Assembly (NCBI GenBank): GCA_038501195.1
Contig: JBBPUQ010000003.1
Coordinates: 2,186,501 to 2,250,500, forward strand
Direction: 5' to 3'
DNA: 64,000 nucleotides
DNA from: Nemania diffusa
Lineage: Eukaryota; Ascomycota; Sordariomycetes; Xylariales; Xylariaceae
Part shown: one piece after another, positions 1-10,588 of the stretch
Layout of the letters: every line of letters begins with the position of its first letter
Numbering within the stretch: position 1 is the stretch's first letter
Translations under genes and position numbers: made by a program
Notes under the pieces: generated by a model
What the model was told of the DNA's origin: nothing
The model's database searches: none
The model's input: only the letters and a program-made list of their open reading frames with translations

Positions 1-252
1 CTTGCCTCGAATAGTACTACTGCCAAGCTTACCAAGCAATACGAGGTTGCAGGGCCCCAAGCTCAAGAACTCAATACACCACAAGTAAGCAAATCAACAG
101 AACATTGAGCATCGTGCCATCGTAGGCATCCAGCATATACTCGTAGATTTGATATCGCCATCAGCGGTGTAAGAGATGGCTGTAGTCGTCCTCGTATTTT
201 TTATTAGGGCGAATCTATCATCCAATCGGGTGAACCCGGTCTGATCGTTCGG

Positions 253-577
253 CTAGCTTGCCGAGTGCAATAGGGATCGCGAGGCCGGGAATAACCATGA
301 TCGTGAATAATCAAAAGGAGCCGAATAAAATTCCCGATGAGTAGGAGCCGGTGCTTAGTTTCACCGAGGTCATGAGAGTACTTAAGCAGACGAGAAAGGA
401 GCACTCACTCCGGCTTTTCAAATCCACACCTTTTCGCGACTTATTTCCGACAACAGCCTCAACGAGGACGTTCTGTGATGCAGCGACATCATAACGAGAC
501 ATCACGATACCAATGAATTGATCAGTACGACTAGCTGCACCAAGCTGATATCCATCATGATATAATGATTCGATCAA
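253..577 (-). CDS. Possible 3' end of an unrecognised gene (two exons, 5' part unresolved)
   Basis: On the minus strand an open stretch down to 409 ends at a GTGAGT donor. A 55-bp intron (354-408) ending ACTAAG would join it in frame to a last exon at 253-353 with a TAG stop. The joined reading gives about 90 residues, including VAASQNVLVEAVVGNKSRKG and, after the intron, EFYSAPFDYSRSWLFPAS. This reads more like protein than chance sequence and the phase fits exactly (one base plus two). No ATG is available: the open frame is closed upstream by a TAG just beyond 577, so earlier exons would be needed, or this is a decayed relic. I do not recognise the family. The existence of the exon pair is inferred only from splice sites and frame. 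Confidence 0.28.
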
Positions 578-585
578 TTTTCGAC

Positions 586-2249
586 CGGCCCTCTACGGGT
601 AGACTATCGCCATGCGCCTCATCGCTCAGAGAGCGAAAGGGAGAAAGCTCCAAGTATCGTCATACGGATCAGCTGTTGCAAGACTGGCCTCGGATCACCT
701 AGCTGCTTCATGCTATTCGTTAGGCCCCCCGCCGGACATTTCGGGACTCGGATTGAGAGGTTTAGCGGGTTAAGTATATATTATGCGTTCCTAAAATAGG
801 GAATGTTGTACTCACTTCATTGGATATGGTAAACCCTTTGTGATATATTTAACATATTCTTAACTAGGGATGATCCATATAGTCAACGAAACGATGAGAA
901 ATACAATCTTTGGCCTTGAATATCCTTGAGCACTTCTCTTTCATTAGCCGCTTATCAGCATCAATTCATACTTGGCCTCCTTTAGGGAAGATACTTATTC
1001 GGTCGATAAAGCGTGGCTAAAGAAGGACATCATCCATTTAGAGACCTGGCGAACCAGCGATCTGTTAGCGCAAATAAAATCCGTATACCCAGCGATGGCG
1101 CTCTCGTACTCCTGCGTAACGCTCGAAAGTTGTCTTCACCGAAACGGCTAATCTCACCAATCCTACTCGGAGGTATGCTCGTCTATTGAGTTAACCTAAT
1201 GAGCATGTGCTGGAATATTGCTAGTATAGCCAGGAAGGGAACGACCAAACGTGATCTCGGAAACCATTTAGGTATTCGGTCAGACAAAAATAATGAAGGG
1301 ATGTTTCAGAATTGTCAAGGTTTAGGGCTGCTTGGTCTTCTATTCGAGACTTGACCCTTGCTTCTGGCCTGGGTCGGCGGATCAAAACGCACTACTCCGA
1401 ATATCTGTCATATTGCACAAGATAGAGACGAGCCTAACAGGATTGACGTATCAAGCTGAGGACGGTGATTCCTAGACTTCGTCTGGATAGTCGCTCCTAT
1501 CGTGCTGTCGACGTGGACTATCTCGGTAGGTATGTAGATTTTCCGACAGCTTGAGACTACGAGCTCAAAGCAATGCAATCGAAAAAATCCCTGCGCAACG
1601 TGGGCTGGAACAAATACCTACCTAATCAACCTCAAAGCATGTTAAGTTGGGGTCGCAACTAAGTCTCGTTTCCTGCCGTGGGGTGTAGTTCCATGCGTAG
1701 CATTGAAGATCGGGTTCTTCGGATCTAGCCACGCATTGTTTGCTTCTAGAAACGAACGCCTAGAGGATTGACCATCCCATCCCATCCTAATTCATCCCAA
1801 CACCGTCATGCCGCCACAGGTGTTGTGTAGCCACGTGTATAGTTTATTCTTATGCACATTTGATTCTCCAGTTAGAGCATCAAAAAGGTCATGCCCAAAA
1901 TCAGAGCGGCTTTCAGACTGGGCCTCTGACCGGCCGTTGGTTGCAGGGCCGTCGCTTATCCGTGGACAGGGAGGGCAGTGATCATGATGCAGATCTTCAC
2001 CGCTTCGGCTCGACTGTCACGTCGAACACCACCACGATAAACCACTAGATAGGTACCTACCTATCTGTCTCACATCCGCATACTGTATGTAAAATAGAGT
2101 TGGGCTGTGCCGCAGGTATCTGCATGTGGCGCATCCTGCAACTTGCCGGCGGCAGGATAATGCTACTTACATATAAGGACCGCACATTACATGCATGGAG
2201 GCAAACATGAGGTGACAGCGGTTGCCTTCGCTAAGACCAGCTCAGTAGA
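586..2249. other. Intergenic region, no gene seen
   Basis: No supported gene. Only short chance reading frames without ATG, splice context or recognisable protein. Contains a few imperfect CATCCCATCC-type repeats near 1770-1800 and GTAGGTACCTACC-type tetranucleotide tracts near 2050. Confidence 0.6.
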
Positions 2250-2251
2250 TA

Positions 2252-2423
2252 CTAGAGGGTCCACCTATGGAGCACCCTCTTCGCTTACGCTCAGAGGGTC
2301 CCAAAAATCATAACCAACCCAATAATCATAGACACCCCTCCGTCAGCCGACCACCAAATTTACTAGTAAATCTGACTTTTTGGTGTCAAAACGCGTTTTT
2401 TCGCAACGGCAATACTCGACCAC
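2252..2423 (+). repeat. Left terminal inverted repeat (172 bp)
   Basis: Inverted match to 3111-3282 with three transition differences, all in the innermost 20 bases. Contains an internal palindrome ATTTACTAGTAAAT and a second AGAGGGTCC-like motif about 40 bp from the tip, which could be a subterminal transposase-binding repeat (inference). Confidence 0.9.
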
Positions 2424-3110
2424 TTTAATTCTGACTGCTTGAGTATTTGGTCTGTATGAAATAATAACCAAAATAAAGCTTTGTACAGACTCAATTATAG
2501 CCTTACTGCTTTGTACAAGTCTGTATAGGTCTGTACACCTATACAGCAGTATTGCCTAAGAAATAGGTGAAAATGAAGCTATCTGCGCGGTCGCAACCTC
2601 TCGTACGCCCGTACCATAGCTTCTAGTACGTTCATATATATAGATATTATTGCTACAGTATTGGTCTATTAGGTCCTGTACGTATTGAAGCTCTTGAGGC
2701 CTTTGAAGCCCTTGAATTGAAGCTTTTGAACAGATGTACAAGCTGGTATAGCCACAACTTACACCTAGTTACCTTACGTAATCAACATACATTTACACAC
2801 ATACATACACATATACACACATATTACCTACATACACACAACGTTTACACAACAGCATATGGCGATAGATAAAAAACAACCTGACAGCTGTGAAGTAGGG
2901 TATACAGCCAAGCTACAGTTCTAGTTTCAAACCAAAGGACTAGAGAGAAGGCTGTTTGTTCGCAGGTCCAAAAAGTAGCAGTTTAGGTGTAAAAAAGAGG
3001 TATAGGCGTACAGACCTGTCTAAGGCAGTAGGGCTTTATTTGAGCTCAAAAACGCGTTTATTGCAGTCAATTATTACAATATAACAACTTGCAAACTAGC
3101 TAGATTATAG

Positions 3111-3282
3111 GTGGTTGAGTGTTGCTGTTGCGAAAAAACGCGTTTTGACACCAAAAAGTCAGATTTACTAGTAAATTTGGTGGTCGGCTGACGGAGGGGT
3201 GTCTATGATTATTGGGTTGGTTATGATTTTTGGGACCCTCTGAGCGTAAGCGAAGAGGGTGCTCCATAGGTGGACCCTCTAG
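3111..3282 (-). repeat. Right terminal inverted repeat (172 bp)
   Basis: Reverse-complement partner of 2252-2423, same length, ending in CTCTAG directly before TA at 3283-3284. Confidence 0.9.
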
Positions 3283-3284
3283 TA

Positions 3285-5469
3285 CTGGCTTTTCACATCA
3301 CCCCGGGCCACCTGGTACCTTCGAATCACCGCGCTGCCTGCCGTCTCTACCGGTGATGTACCACCCCGACACTGTTGAGTGTAGTAAGTATCTACTTAGG
3401 TAGCTAGTAGTAAGCTGTGTTTCATTGGATATCTAGGCAAAACGTACCCAGGTGCTCTTTTCCCCTGCTCTGTACCGCTATTTTTCAAATCGACTCATTT
3501 GATGACCGTTTCCATTCCCCGAAGCGATCCAGACTATGCATTGAATTAAGCATTAGTTGGCAGATAGCCAAGTAAAACAAAATAACGCCATCCCGTTGCC
3601 CAGCTGTGCCCAGGGCTCCTTCGTGTCTTTACCCCGTGCGTAAGGTAGTGTGGTGTGTGGCACAGCATTCTATGACGCCAATCAGACTTGCATCATTGGT
3701 GCAGGTATGTACAAAATAGGTATCTGCTGTAGGTCGTGAGGTGGGGGCCATATCTTTCTAACTTTTTAACAGACGACCGTAATTTACGGTAGATGTGACA
3801 TCCCTTGCTGTTAAATAGTATGTACCCAGGAACGGATTCTAGGTATTCTACCCGCGACCAGTTGGAGTACCTAGATGCATATGGGTGCAGATGTACGAGT
3901 CGCGTTTAGTCTACTAATCGGCGCCGCCGCTGCGGTCCTGGTAGGAGAGTGTACAACGATGGAACGTTAGGTATGCACATGCAGCTATTTAAGCTTATCC
4001 GGCGCTTCACCTGGCGAATGAAAAGCGGAAGTATCCGCGTGGTTATATCATGTCATCTACCTTTTTTTTCTAACTCTCTAACTCTCATATCCGATTGCAA
4101 GTGTAGTATCCAGAATCTACTTGGAGTATTTTCCTATCTTCCTCTGCAAACCCTCTTGCCCCTAACTCATGCTCATGCTTGCTAGTGTACATTACATAAG
4201 TAGTCTGCTGAAAGTCGCGTCGGGCTAGGCGTCCGACTCCCGACGAGACTATGTGTAATTCGCAGCGCGCCAAGTAGGCCAAACCCGTTCTCCCGTCTTT
4301 GACAAATAACTTGGCAACGGAAGTGGTGGGCGATCTCCACAAACTCTGCCCTTGGCATAGCTGACTACCAACGGAAAACAACTAGCCGCGCATACGCGTG
4401 AGAGCGGCACAAAACCCATTCGTTCGCCTGCGTGTGCCACACCTTGATTCCACCGTCTTTCGTCCTGACCCTTCCCTATCCGAGGTTGAGCGAACAGCTA
4501 CATATACAAAAGCAAGGCGTTCAGCCAGCCCCGGCGCAACCGTCGTGGCAACCATACCCTTTTTTCCTGTCAGCTATCTGCATGCAAGCTTGTGAGGCGA
4601 GTTCATCGGTTTCGGGTCATTGCATTCGGGCCGGTATTTCACTTTCCCTAGTCGACCCTGCACAATGCCAATGGCATAATGTCAGCCGAAACCCCTACGA
4701 AGCGCTCTGCCTCGGAAAGATTCCGTGTAAACGAGTGGATGTGTAGTGCCATGGTCTAAAAACTTTACTATCGTCCTCACGATCTATGCGTATGCCCAGC
4801 GCTGCCTAGCTATTAGTCTATGGCTTAGCCACGGTCAAGCCTTGCGGCTTTGGGGATAGCCATTTACCAAGGATCACAAGTAGGAGAAGAAGCTTCGAAT
4901 GAGTTGCTCATCCGGGCAAGTATACGTAGGTAGCGTAACGTAGACTGTTGTATATAATTTTACGGCGCACTTTAAATAAAGAAAACAACTAGATGATATG
5001 CTGGCTTTCGATTAGAGGGTCTAGGGTAGATGAAAGGTGCTATCTAACCTGACTAGAGCACTAACACTAATAGAGTTTGAACTTCACACCGTACCTAATA
5101 ACGGTGAACTAAAACTTCCCTGCTATGCAGGTAGCATATAACATACATAGATAGGCTACTATAATTGTGATAGGTAGGACGCCACCTAGGTATGTCCGAA
5201 GCAAACCAGGAGGCGTGGCCCTCCCTCTTCTGAAAGCCTCCTTGTTACAGCTTCAGGTAGTTTTCTAGAACACGCATACTTGCTATTAGAAATCGTAAGG
5301 ACTATTGAAATTATAAATAATCCTCGGGAAGCGGGTGGTTGAAGAAAGGGATCATACCGACACGTAATACACGTGTGCAGACGGGAGTAGACGGATTATG
5401 GAATGAGTAACAGTATGCATAGATAAGGTCTAACACCACAACCCCTGTAGACAAGTCCCAAATACAAAT
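3285..5469. other. Intergenic region, no gene seen
   Basis: Reading frames at 4085-4381 and 4398-4746 overlap on opposite strands, show no known protein and have no intron support. Several GTAGGTA/TACCTAC tracts occur. Nothing else is supported. Confidence 0.55.
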
Positions 5470-5652
5470 TTAGAACGTGATATGATTCCTCTCCAGGTTC
5501 TCTTGTGGATTTATGCCGATCTCAACAGCAGCTGCCTTCTTCTCCTCACCGTCCCAATCAAATCTTATCCAGTAAGTTCCATTTTCCGGTACGTTGAGGG
5601 ACCCAGGTCGATGTAACCCACCCTTGCAGCTCTTGAACAGTAAACGCTCCAC
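5470..5652 (-). pseudogene. Possible coding relic of unknown family
   Basis: A minus-strand frame of about 60 codons with no ATG contains RPGSLNVPENGTYWIRFDWDG followed by a lysine/alanine-rich tail and a stop. The composition looks protein-like. Just upstream a different frame is also open and protein-like (GGAFTVQELQGWVTSTWVP), as if a frameshift separates two parts of one old gene. No start codon, splice site or named domain supports an intact gene. I do not recognise the family, and chance remains possible. Confidence 0.22.
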
Positions 5653-6034
5653 CTCTAATGGGAGATGTGGGCTCTGCCCGTTTGATAGACACCACGGCTT
5701 AGACAGTCAACTCAGTCAACCCATGAAGGCAACCCAAATCACAATATAGTGAGCTAAATAACGATACCAAATTTCGGGAAAGCAATGTAGAGAAGTTAAC
5801 AGTAATTACTAAAGTTAATAAGTTGGATTCGTAGTGTTACTACTAGTATATACTATAATCAATGTTCTTGTCGCTGGCCCTCCAACTCGTCTATATACAG
5901 TCTAGCAAACTATTGAGATTGCACCAAAGCGCATCCTCGTCGCAAAGTTCGTGGGGAAATGCAAATTTTAAACAGCCGTAGGGTATCTCGTCCGATCAGG
6001 CGTGTTTCCTGACCTAGTGCGGACTGGTTTCGAT

Positions 6035-6841
6035 TTACACAATGCGGTCCTTGCGGATGGGGAAGAGAGGTAGGGTGAAAGGTGTGGCGCCGTCGACATA
6101 GAGATATGCAGCCGCAGCGTAGACTAAATATAGATTAGTAACAGAAAGCGAATCCGGGGTAGAAGTCTGAGCTTACAGGAGATGGCAGCAGCGATGAGAC
6201 CGAAGACACCGGAAGCCTTGAGCAGAGCGTGGTTCTCAACCATGTGGCCGGCGGCGAGTAGGATCAGAGTAACATCGGCAGTGCACAGAAGACCGAACAG
6301 GACGTAGTTGGCCTGGCAAGCACCGATCGTGAAGATGGCAGTGATGATGAACCAAGACCAGACGAAAAGAGCAACGGCCTGTGAGAATTCCGCCTTCGGG
6401 ACGCCATTCGCATCACTGTAGGCAGTGAGAATGCCAGAGCCGGGAATGAAAATGGTAGAGTAGGCCAGGTTGAAAGCACCGTAAGCGCAGAAGACAGTAG
6501 CACCAAACTGATTTTCCATGTTAGCCAAACCCGAAACCATGTTGTGAAGTTAAGCATATACGTACAGCGTTGCCGGCGCAGAAGTCGATGATACCAGCGA
6601 TGAACTGAGCAATACCACCCATCCAGATCATGTTACCGACGACGATGTTGGTGGTAGTGACTCCTCGGGGAGCGAACTCGAAGAGGGAAAGGAAGTACAG
6701 GGCCTGACCGAAGGCAAGGAGACCTAGGGGGTTGGCGCTGGCCAGCTTCGACTTAGCATGGCCGTGGTGCTGGACGGGAGCGATGCTCGAGGACGAGTGC
6801 TTCTCGAGGTCACGGTCGGTGAAAACTTGTTGGGAAGACAT
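6035..6841 (-). CDS. Gpr1/FUN34/YaaH-family transporter (acetate/ammonium-type)
   Basis: Three exons (6566-6841, 6177-6507, 6035-6123) give 231 residues, typical for the family. Introns of 58 and 53 bp have GTACGT/GTAAGC donors, CTAAC/CTAAT branch points and CAG/TAG acceptors. Fungal relatives (Ady2/Ato proteins) move acetate or related monocarboxylates with protons across the plasma membrane, and some are tied to ammonium export. After a hydrophilic tail of about 35 residues comes the family signature NPLGLLAFGQAL at the start of helix 1. Five further hydrophobic segments follow, including GATVFCAYGAF and the loop IFIPGSGI. The C-terminus is short (TPFTLPLFPIRKDRIV). The signature is slightly divergent (NPLGL, not NPAPLGL), so the substrate is uncertain. 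No neighbour within 6 kb suggests a pathway. Confidence 0.9.
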
Positions 6842-9276
6842 GGTGATTGATAGTTAAAATCCCAAAATAAAAAAATCCCTAGTAGCTGCCGAAAGCGAGT
6901 GAACGTTTTAAGCGACGAATTGGCTACGGGCGAAGACGAAGAAAAGCGACTCTGCGACGAGGAGGTCGGTTATGGAGGGCTAGCGGCTTGAGTTGACAAG
7001 TGTGACCAGAATCAGAACGAGAGGGGCAGGATGGAGGGTATTTAATCTCAGATGAAGATAGTCTAGAAGTCGAGAAGAACGGACACAGGCTGCGGTTACA
7101 CTGCACAGCGGACAGTGATAGGCCAAGACTTCTCAGCTAGCCCAGCTCCTCTCAAAGACATCGCATTCATGGCGAGGATCACGGTCCATAGTAATCCTTG
7201 CATCCATAAAAAGGGATCTGACAGTAATCTCGAGAAGGTCTAGCCTCTCTCTGACTGGATTCCGGGGATGACAACGCCTCCTAAGGCTGGGCAGTCAATA
7301 CGTGGAGTAGGACGAGGGCCAGTAGGAGTGGACGAATTATCATGATGGTGCCGAAGTAAGCTATCCTTGCCATTATGCTCGTAGCGTAGACGACGAGTGC
7401 GCGATGCAAGGACTCATCAACAAGCAGCAAGGAGGTCCTACGCATAGAGCGCATACCTAACACCTAGATACCCAGCGTTCTGCATCGACAGCCACGTGTG
7501 CGGATGCCTGTGCTGTCAGCACTTGTGTAAGTGTGTAGGTAAGTATGTATGTACATGCCCTAGGTACATCACTCGTATATTCAGAACTGAGATGAGATAA
7601 TGCATGTCGGCGTCGCCTAGTGCATGTAGTATGTAGTGTGTCGTGGGTTGTAGAGAGCGTAGAGACTTACATACATTGAAGCTGGTACGAACCCACTTGT
7701 ACGGACTAGCTGAGGACCCCGAGACGTATACCTTCGGGAGACTCGTATATGCTAGTATCTGCCGCTCAAGGGGCGGAGATTAAGCGATAAGTCCCTTGTA
7801 CACTGAGAGTATCTGTTTCTTTAGTCAGAACCTAAGCTGAATACTCCTGGTACGTATCATTGGCCACTCTGCACGTTTTAGTCTACCCACTTAGTCTTCC
7901 CAATTTGAAACTGCTTCAGATTACAGTATCTAAGTTATGTACTTCTTTACGGTTCATGTATGTAGGTCAATGGCTGCTCTCCTTCTACATGTAGGCAAAA
8001 TGTTCTGCATAATTCAATCTCTTACATTACTTATCTAGATAGTGTCACGAACACCACAACCTAGCCCCAGCAATGGTTCGGTTACTACTCATTCACCTCA
8101 TCCCGCCGTTCACGTCGCATCAGTCAAAATTGCAATGCGGCAACGCTAGCTACCTAGTTGAATAGAGGCCTAGGTAGTCTAGTGTCGGTAGGCTATGTAG
8201 ATGTTCTCATTCATGGGATCGTACGTGTAATTCGTTTTCTCCGTAATTGGCTACATGGCATGTGCAAATGCTAATTGCTATGTAACTAAATGCAGCAGCA
8301 GATTTATGCTTGGCAGGGCATAGAGCAAGGTTCATTGCAAGATGATAGCATTGCCAAGATGTCAAGTCATCCATCCACTTGCACACTACTGACTACTGCC
8401 AAGAAGGTGGCCAAGGCGGGTAGCGAAGACAAGCTTACGGGCTGACTGTCTTAGACCACCTTGTCCCGTCGATGGCTCAACGCCGTCGTCAAGCCAAAAG
8501 TCTTGTTCCTGGGGAGCCGGCTCGGCGATGTTTAAATATCGCTTGGCAACGAGCGTCAGATGAAAACATTGTGTGCTTTCTATTCATGTCGAAGAGAAGG
8601 GTTAGAAACCCATTCCAAGCTCTTCCCAGCAACTAGTATCTTTCTAGCTATCTTGCACGCAATATGGACGTATTTGGATACAAGACATGGAACAGTAAGC
8701 CAAGCTACCCATACAAGCTGGGCAAAACCTCGACCTCTAATAGGCAAGTCTGCCCGCAGATCTTGCACAATACCGTCCAACACCCAGCACAGCACGTACC
8801 TCCTGCAAGCGACGAGCAGGGGGCCGTGTCCTATCAGAACCTTATGTTTTCCATCACCGCCTGTGGGTATTTGTCAATTTGTCAATTTCACTACTAAGGT
8901 GGCGCGCCGACCTCCACTCACTAAAGTAAGCTTAAACGTCTATCGTCTTCATCTATCTATTTCTGGCTGCTCGTCTGCTCCTGATGCCTTTGCTAAGCAA
9001 GATTAGATTACTTGACCATGGCCTGATGAAGGTAAATCTCCATAGATGTACATACATACAACAAGTAATCACTGCAACCCCACATCCTCATGGCAATCCC
9101 ATTGACTAGGGCATGTTCGAAATAGGTATATGGGTAATGCCATCTACCTACCGGTATTCTATAACCCCATCACGGAAGAACTTCACGATCGAGCTCGCAA
9201 AATACCGTCGGGCGGTTCCTTCGTCCTTATTATCGGGAGTCGGTCTTTAAGGTTCCCCGACCTTATAACGCAGGCG

Positions 9277-9316
<40 letters not shown>

Positions 9317-10391
9317 ACTGTCTCTACGGATATCCGGGTATCCCAAAGCTTTGCCTACCTCTTTTGATTCTAAGTCAAGCTGATAAAGCGCTTCAGAAGC
9401 CGACTGGTGATAAATAGGTAGAATGTCTCAGCGTGTTCCGCATGAGACTCCTCATATCACAACAACGAATGGCTAATATTGGAGCCAACACACTAGCAGC
9501 GAGTGCATGCAGTTAAGTCCGGCACCACTCATCTCAATTTTACATCCGAACATGGGAGAAAGAACCTGGGGCATCGGCCCAAAAACTCGGCCGACTAAGT
9601 TGGACCCATGCCTCACAACTTTAAATGCAAGATGGATGGACATGTCAATGAGTCTATCACAGCCCAGGCCGACTCCACAGCCGCGGAATACGCCGAACGA
9701 ATCCAGGTAGATAGAGCCACAAATCACCTCTTCTAAACGCCCAGAATGCGTCGCGAATACTCTACTATTTCTTGAATCTGAGATGCTGATGCAAAGCAAT
9801 CTCGACTGTGGTTTGCAGACGACCAATCTCAAAATACTCCATCTACGCCTAGATACTCTAAATGACTTGTCTCAAGTTATAGATGCTAGCAAGATTGAAA
9901 ACCCCCAGGCATCCCGAAATAGAAATCTGGCTATCCTACGCTAGTCACAGAGTTAAAAAGTCGCCCCGCAAAGGAGTCTAATTGCAGCTATGATTAGATT
10001 CTACTGTACAGTATGTATGTAGCCGCATTTATATGTAGTAGGCCCTAGATCGTGGGTTCGTGCGAAGAACTAAGTTGTAAGCTGCATCAGATTTCTTTAC
10101 CCTTTACTTCCAACCGGTATACCTTCTAACGATTAGACAATGACACTGACTTCTATAGTTACCAATATCGATGTTGCCAAATGCCTAGAGGTAGTTAGGT
10201 GGGGAGTATATAACTCCCTTGAAAGCTGCTTCATCGTAGCGTAGCTCACTATCGAATATGACTACACTGAAGATATTCCCAGCCGAACCTCCAACCTTGC
10301 GGGAGAGGGCGTCCCAAAAGCCAGGCGCCCGGCAATGAATATTCATTGGCGACCATAGAGCCGACACGCGTCTCTCTCTATCGCGAGTCTC
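6842..10391. other. Intergenic region with a GTT microsatellite, no supported gene
   Basis: The first few hundred bases are probably the promoter and leader of the transporter gene. Beyond that I see no recognisable gene. A 148-codon ATG frame at 8560-9006 has no family resemblance. GTAGGTA-type tracts recur near 7530 and 8150. Confidence 0.5.
9276..9316 (+). repeat. (GTT)n microsatellite, about 13.5 units
   Basis: Uninterrupted GTT trinucleotide run. It produces an artificial poly-leucine frame but lies in no supported gene. Confidence 0.95.
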
Positions 10392-10583
10392 TGTCAGGTG
10401 ATAAAGTGACCAGACCTTATAAGATGGTTATATCTATGGATTTGGCTATATATAAGGGACCTTCGGTCCCTTATAGATCTAGAAGGTCAGGAATCAATGA
10501 ATTTATTTATTGAGCCCTGTACTACACCCTTCTTCCTAGCTACTACAAGACTTCTATTCACTCTGTGGCCTTCTCCCCTAACA
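10392..10583. mobile_element. Solo LTR, 192 bp, with 5-bp target duplication GTCTC
   Basis: The element starts TGTCAGG and ends CCTAACA, a TG...CA terminus with a short imperfect inverted repeat (one transition in seven bases). It is bordered on both sides by the identical pentamer GTCTC (10387-10391 and 10584-10588). A 5-bp duplication plus TG...CA ends is the hallmark of LTR retrotransposon integration. The small size suits a Ty1/copia-type LTR, though Ty3-type is not excluded. A TATATAA motif near 10448 could be the LTR promoter. No internal retrotransposon sequence or second LTR is present, so it probably arose by LTR-LTR recombination. Confidence 0.8.
10451..10475 (+). other. Perfect 11-bp-stem hairpin inside the LTR
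   Basis: TATAAGGGACC, loop TTC, GGTCCCTTATA. It sits just after the putative TATA motif of the solo LTR, so it would lie near the 5' end of the element's transcript (inference). Confidence 0.85.
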
Positions 10584-10588
10584 GTCTC

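Larger units (their letters stand above)
2252..3282. mobile_element. Non-autonomous TIR DNA transposon, 1,031 bp, flanked by TA
   Basis: The two ends are inverted copies of each other over 172 bp (2252-2423 and 3111-3282). They begin CTAGAGGGTCCACCTATGG and match at all but three positions, all three being transitions near the inner edge. Both outer ends abut a TA dinucleotide (2250-2251 and 3283-3284), consistent with the TA target duplication of Tc1/mariner-type elements. The inner 690 bp has repeated GTACAGAC / GTCTGTAC motifs and no reading frame long enough for a transposase; the longest is about 60 codons. It therefore looks like a large MITE or deletion derivative mobilised in trans. 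The superfamily is inferred from the TA alone. The near-perfect ends suggest a recent insertion. Confidence 0.88.

Noticed and set aside
2556..2741. 61-codon frame inside the TIR element as a transposase
   Set aside because: Too short, no DDE or helix-turn-helix motif; the element is treated as non-autonomous.
6124..6176. Read-through C-terminus of the transporter (CKLRLLPRIRFLL...)
   Set aside because: A GTAAGC donor, CTAAT branch and TAG acceptor remove it and restore the family-like C-terminus.
8560..9006. 148-codon ATG frame in the left half
   Set aside because: No recognisable motif, biased only by chance composition, no splice or neighbour support; overlapped by another frame on the opposite strand.
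9276..9316. Poly-leucine coding possibility
   Set aside because: It is simply a GTT microsatellite read in one frame.
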